The notes under the pieces were generated by a model. The model saw nothing but the letters and a program-made list of their open reading frames with translations. It was not told the origin of the DNA and did not search any database. A DNA stretch of 6,121 nucleotides from Desulfobacteraceae bacterium (GTDB lineage: Bacteria; Desulfobacterota; DSM-4660; Desulfatiglandales; Desulfatiglandaceae): positions 1 through 6,121 of the forward strand of contig JABMQV010000733.1 in NCBI GenBank assembly GCA_013203065.1, read 5' to 3'. The translations under genes were made by a program, and so were the position numbers. Position 1 is the stretch's first letter. Each line of letters starts with the position of its first letter. This document shows positions 5,369 to 6,121 of the stretch, one piece after another.

Positions 5369-6121
5369 TTAAAACTCTGATAATGGGTCATACCTGAAAC
5401 CCAGGCTCTCGGCCACCGCTTTGTGGACGACGCTTCCACGGATCAGGTTCATTCCCTTGGCAATCGCCGGGTTCTCCTTCATGGCTTCCTCGTAGCCCAA
5501 ATTGGCGATCTCCAGCGCATAGGGAAGCGTCGCATTGGTCAGGGCAAGTGTGGAAGTCCTGGGGACGGCCCCGGGCATATTGTTCACGCAGTAATGAACG
5601 ATGCCCTCCTCAACATAGGTCGGGTTGTCGTGGGTCGTTGGGTGACTGGTCTCGCATGATCCGCCCTGATCAATGGAAATGTCAACGATGGCAGCTCCCG
5701 GTTTCATTTTCTTGAGAAGATTCCGCGAGATCAGTTTGGGGGCCCGCGCCCCCGGAATCAGGACCGACGAGATAACCAGATCCGCTTTCACGATCTCTTC
5801 TTCCAGAGTGCCCTCGTTTGACATCAGGGTGGTCACACTGCCGCGCATCACGTCATTTATGTAATCAAGGCGCTCCTGGTTTATGTCCAGGATGCTGACC
5901 CTTGCGCCGTTTCCGACGGCGCTGAAACAGGCATGCAGCCCGGAGACTCCGGCGCCAATAATCACCACATACGCCGGGCGGACCCCTGGAACACCACTCA
6001 GAAGAATCCCCCTTCCGCCTGTTTGCGCCTCAAGACAGTACGCCCCTGCCTGGACAGCCAGTCGCCCGGCAACAGCGCTCATGGGTGCCAAAAGAGGCAA
6101 TGAGCCGTTTTCGGTCTGAAT
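5369..6121 (-). CDS. ald: Alanine dehydrogenase, N-terminus beyond window edge
   Basis: NAD-dependent oxidative deamination of L-alanine to pyruvate and ammonia, and the reverse. The visible 250 residues are the C-terminal two thirds of a protein usually near 370; about 120 N-terminal residues, with the pyruvate-binding Arg/Lys and a catalytic His, lie outside. From the first visible codon: GSLPLLAPMSAVAGR at 6-20, the Rossmann segment VVIIGAGVSGLHA at 52-64, the acidic end of beta-2 in ILDIN (Asp79) that favours NAD over NADP, VDISIDQGG at 146-154 with the catalytic-site Asp, TSHPTTHDNPTY at 158-169, and the signature NNMPGAVPRTSTLALTNATL at 180-199. The frame is open through the window edge, so the true start is outside; the TTG near 6100 is not a start. 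The cysteine-rich gene follows after 66 bases. In anaerobes this enzyme often serves growth on alanine or ammonia assimilation at the pyruvate node. Confidence 0.96.
   Translation of the reverse strand: MQTENGSLPLLAPMSAVAGRLAVQAGAYCLEAQTGGRGILLSGVPGVRPAYVVIIGAGVSGLHACFSAVGNGARVSILDINQERLDYINDVMRGSVTTLMSNEGTLEEEIVKADLVISSVLIPGARAPKLISRNLLKKMKPGAAIVDISIDQGGSCETSHPTTHDNPTYVEEGIVHYCVNNMPGAVPRTSTLALTNATLPYALEIANLGYEEAMKENPAIAKGMNLIRGSVVHKAVAESLGFRYDPLSEF

Overview
The window reads as a core-metabolism stretch of a bacterial chromosome, most likely from a sulfate-reducing or related Desulfobacterota (former Deltaproteobacteria). The main clue is the adenylate kinase. It has the Cys-X5-His-X15-Cys-X2-Cys metal site and the unusual P-loop and NMP-site wording known from Desulfovibrio gigas adenylate kinase. 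The PGM-like gene directly after homoserine dehydrogenase also fits this group. All six genes lie on the minus strand, so transcription runs from high to low coordinates. I see no tRNA, rRNA, CRISPR array, prophage or transposase gene.

Layout in transcription order: (1) 6121-5369, the C-terminal two thirds of alanine dehydrogenase (ald), cut by the window edge. (2) 5302-4682, a 206-residue cysteine-rich soluble protein of unknown function with a very strong ribosome binding site. (3) 4681-4352, a 330-base non-coding gap with a REP-like imperfect hairpin next to the preceding stop codon, an AT-rich palindrome and a weak candidate promoter. (4) 4351-3185, an AlaC-type aminotransferase. (5) 3145-1841, monofunctional homoserine dehydrogenase with a C-terminal ACT domain (hom). 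(6) 1836-610, a cofactor-independent phosphoglycerate-mutase-like protein that is probably the homoserine kinase in this setting. (7) 543-1, adenylate kinase (adk), missing its C-terminus at the window edge.

How the genes fit together: alaC, hom and the PGM-like gene are tightly spaced (39 and 4 bases) and look like one transcript. Hom makes homoserine from aspartate semialdehyde. The PGM-like enzyme is the natural candidate to phosphorylate it towards threonine, since no GHMP-type ThrB is present here. AlaC interconverts alanine/2-oxoglutarate with pyruvate/glutamate, and ald upstream carries out the NAD-linked reaction at the same pyruvate-alanine node. Adk, 66 bases downstream, may be read from the same transcript.

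Nothing here is a wholly new system. The points most worth a second look are the metal-binding LID of Adk, the PGM-like probable homoserine kinase, the unknown cysteine-rich protein, and the hairpin in the long gap.
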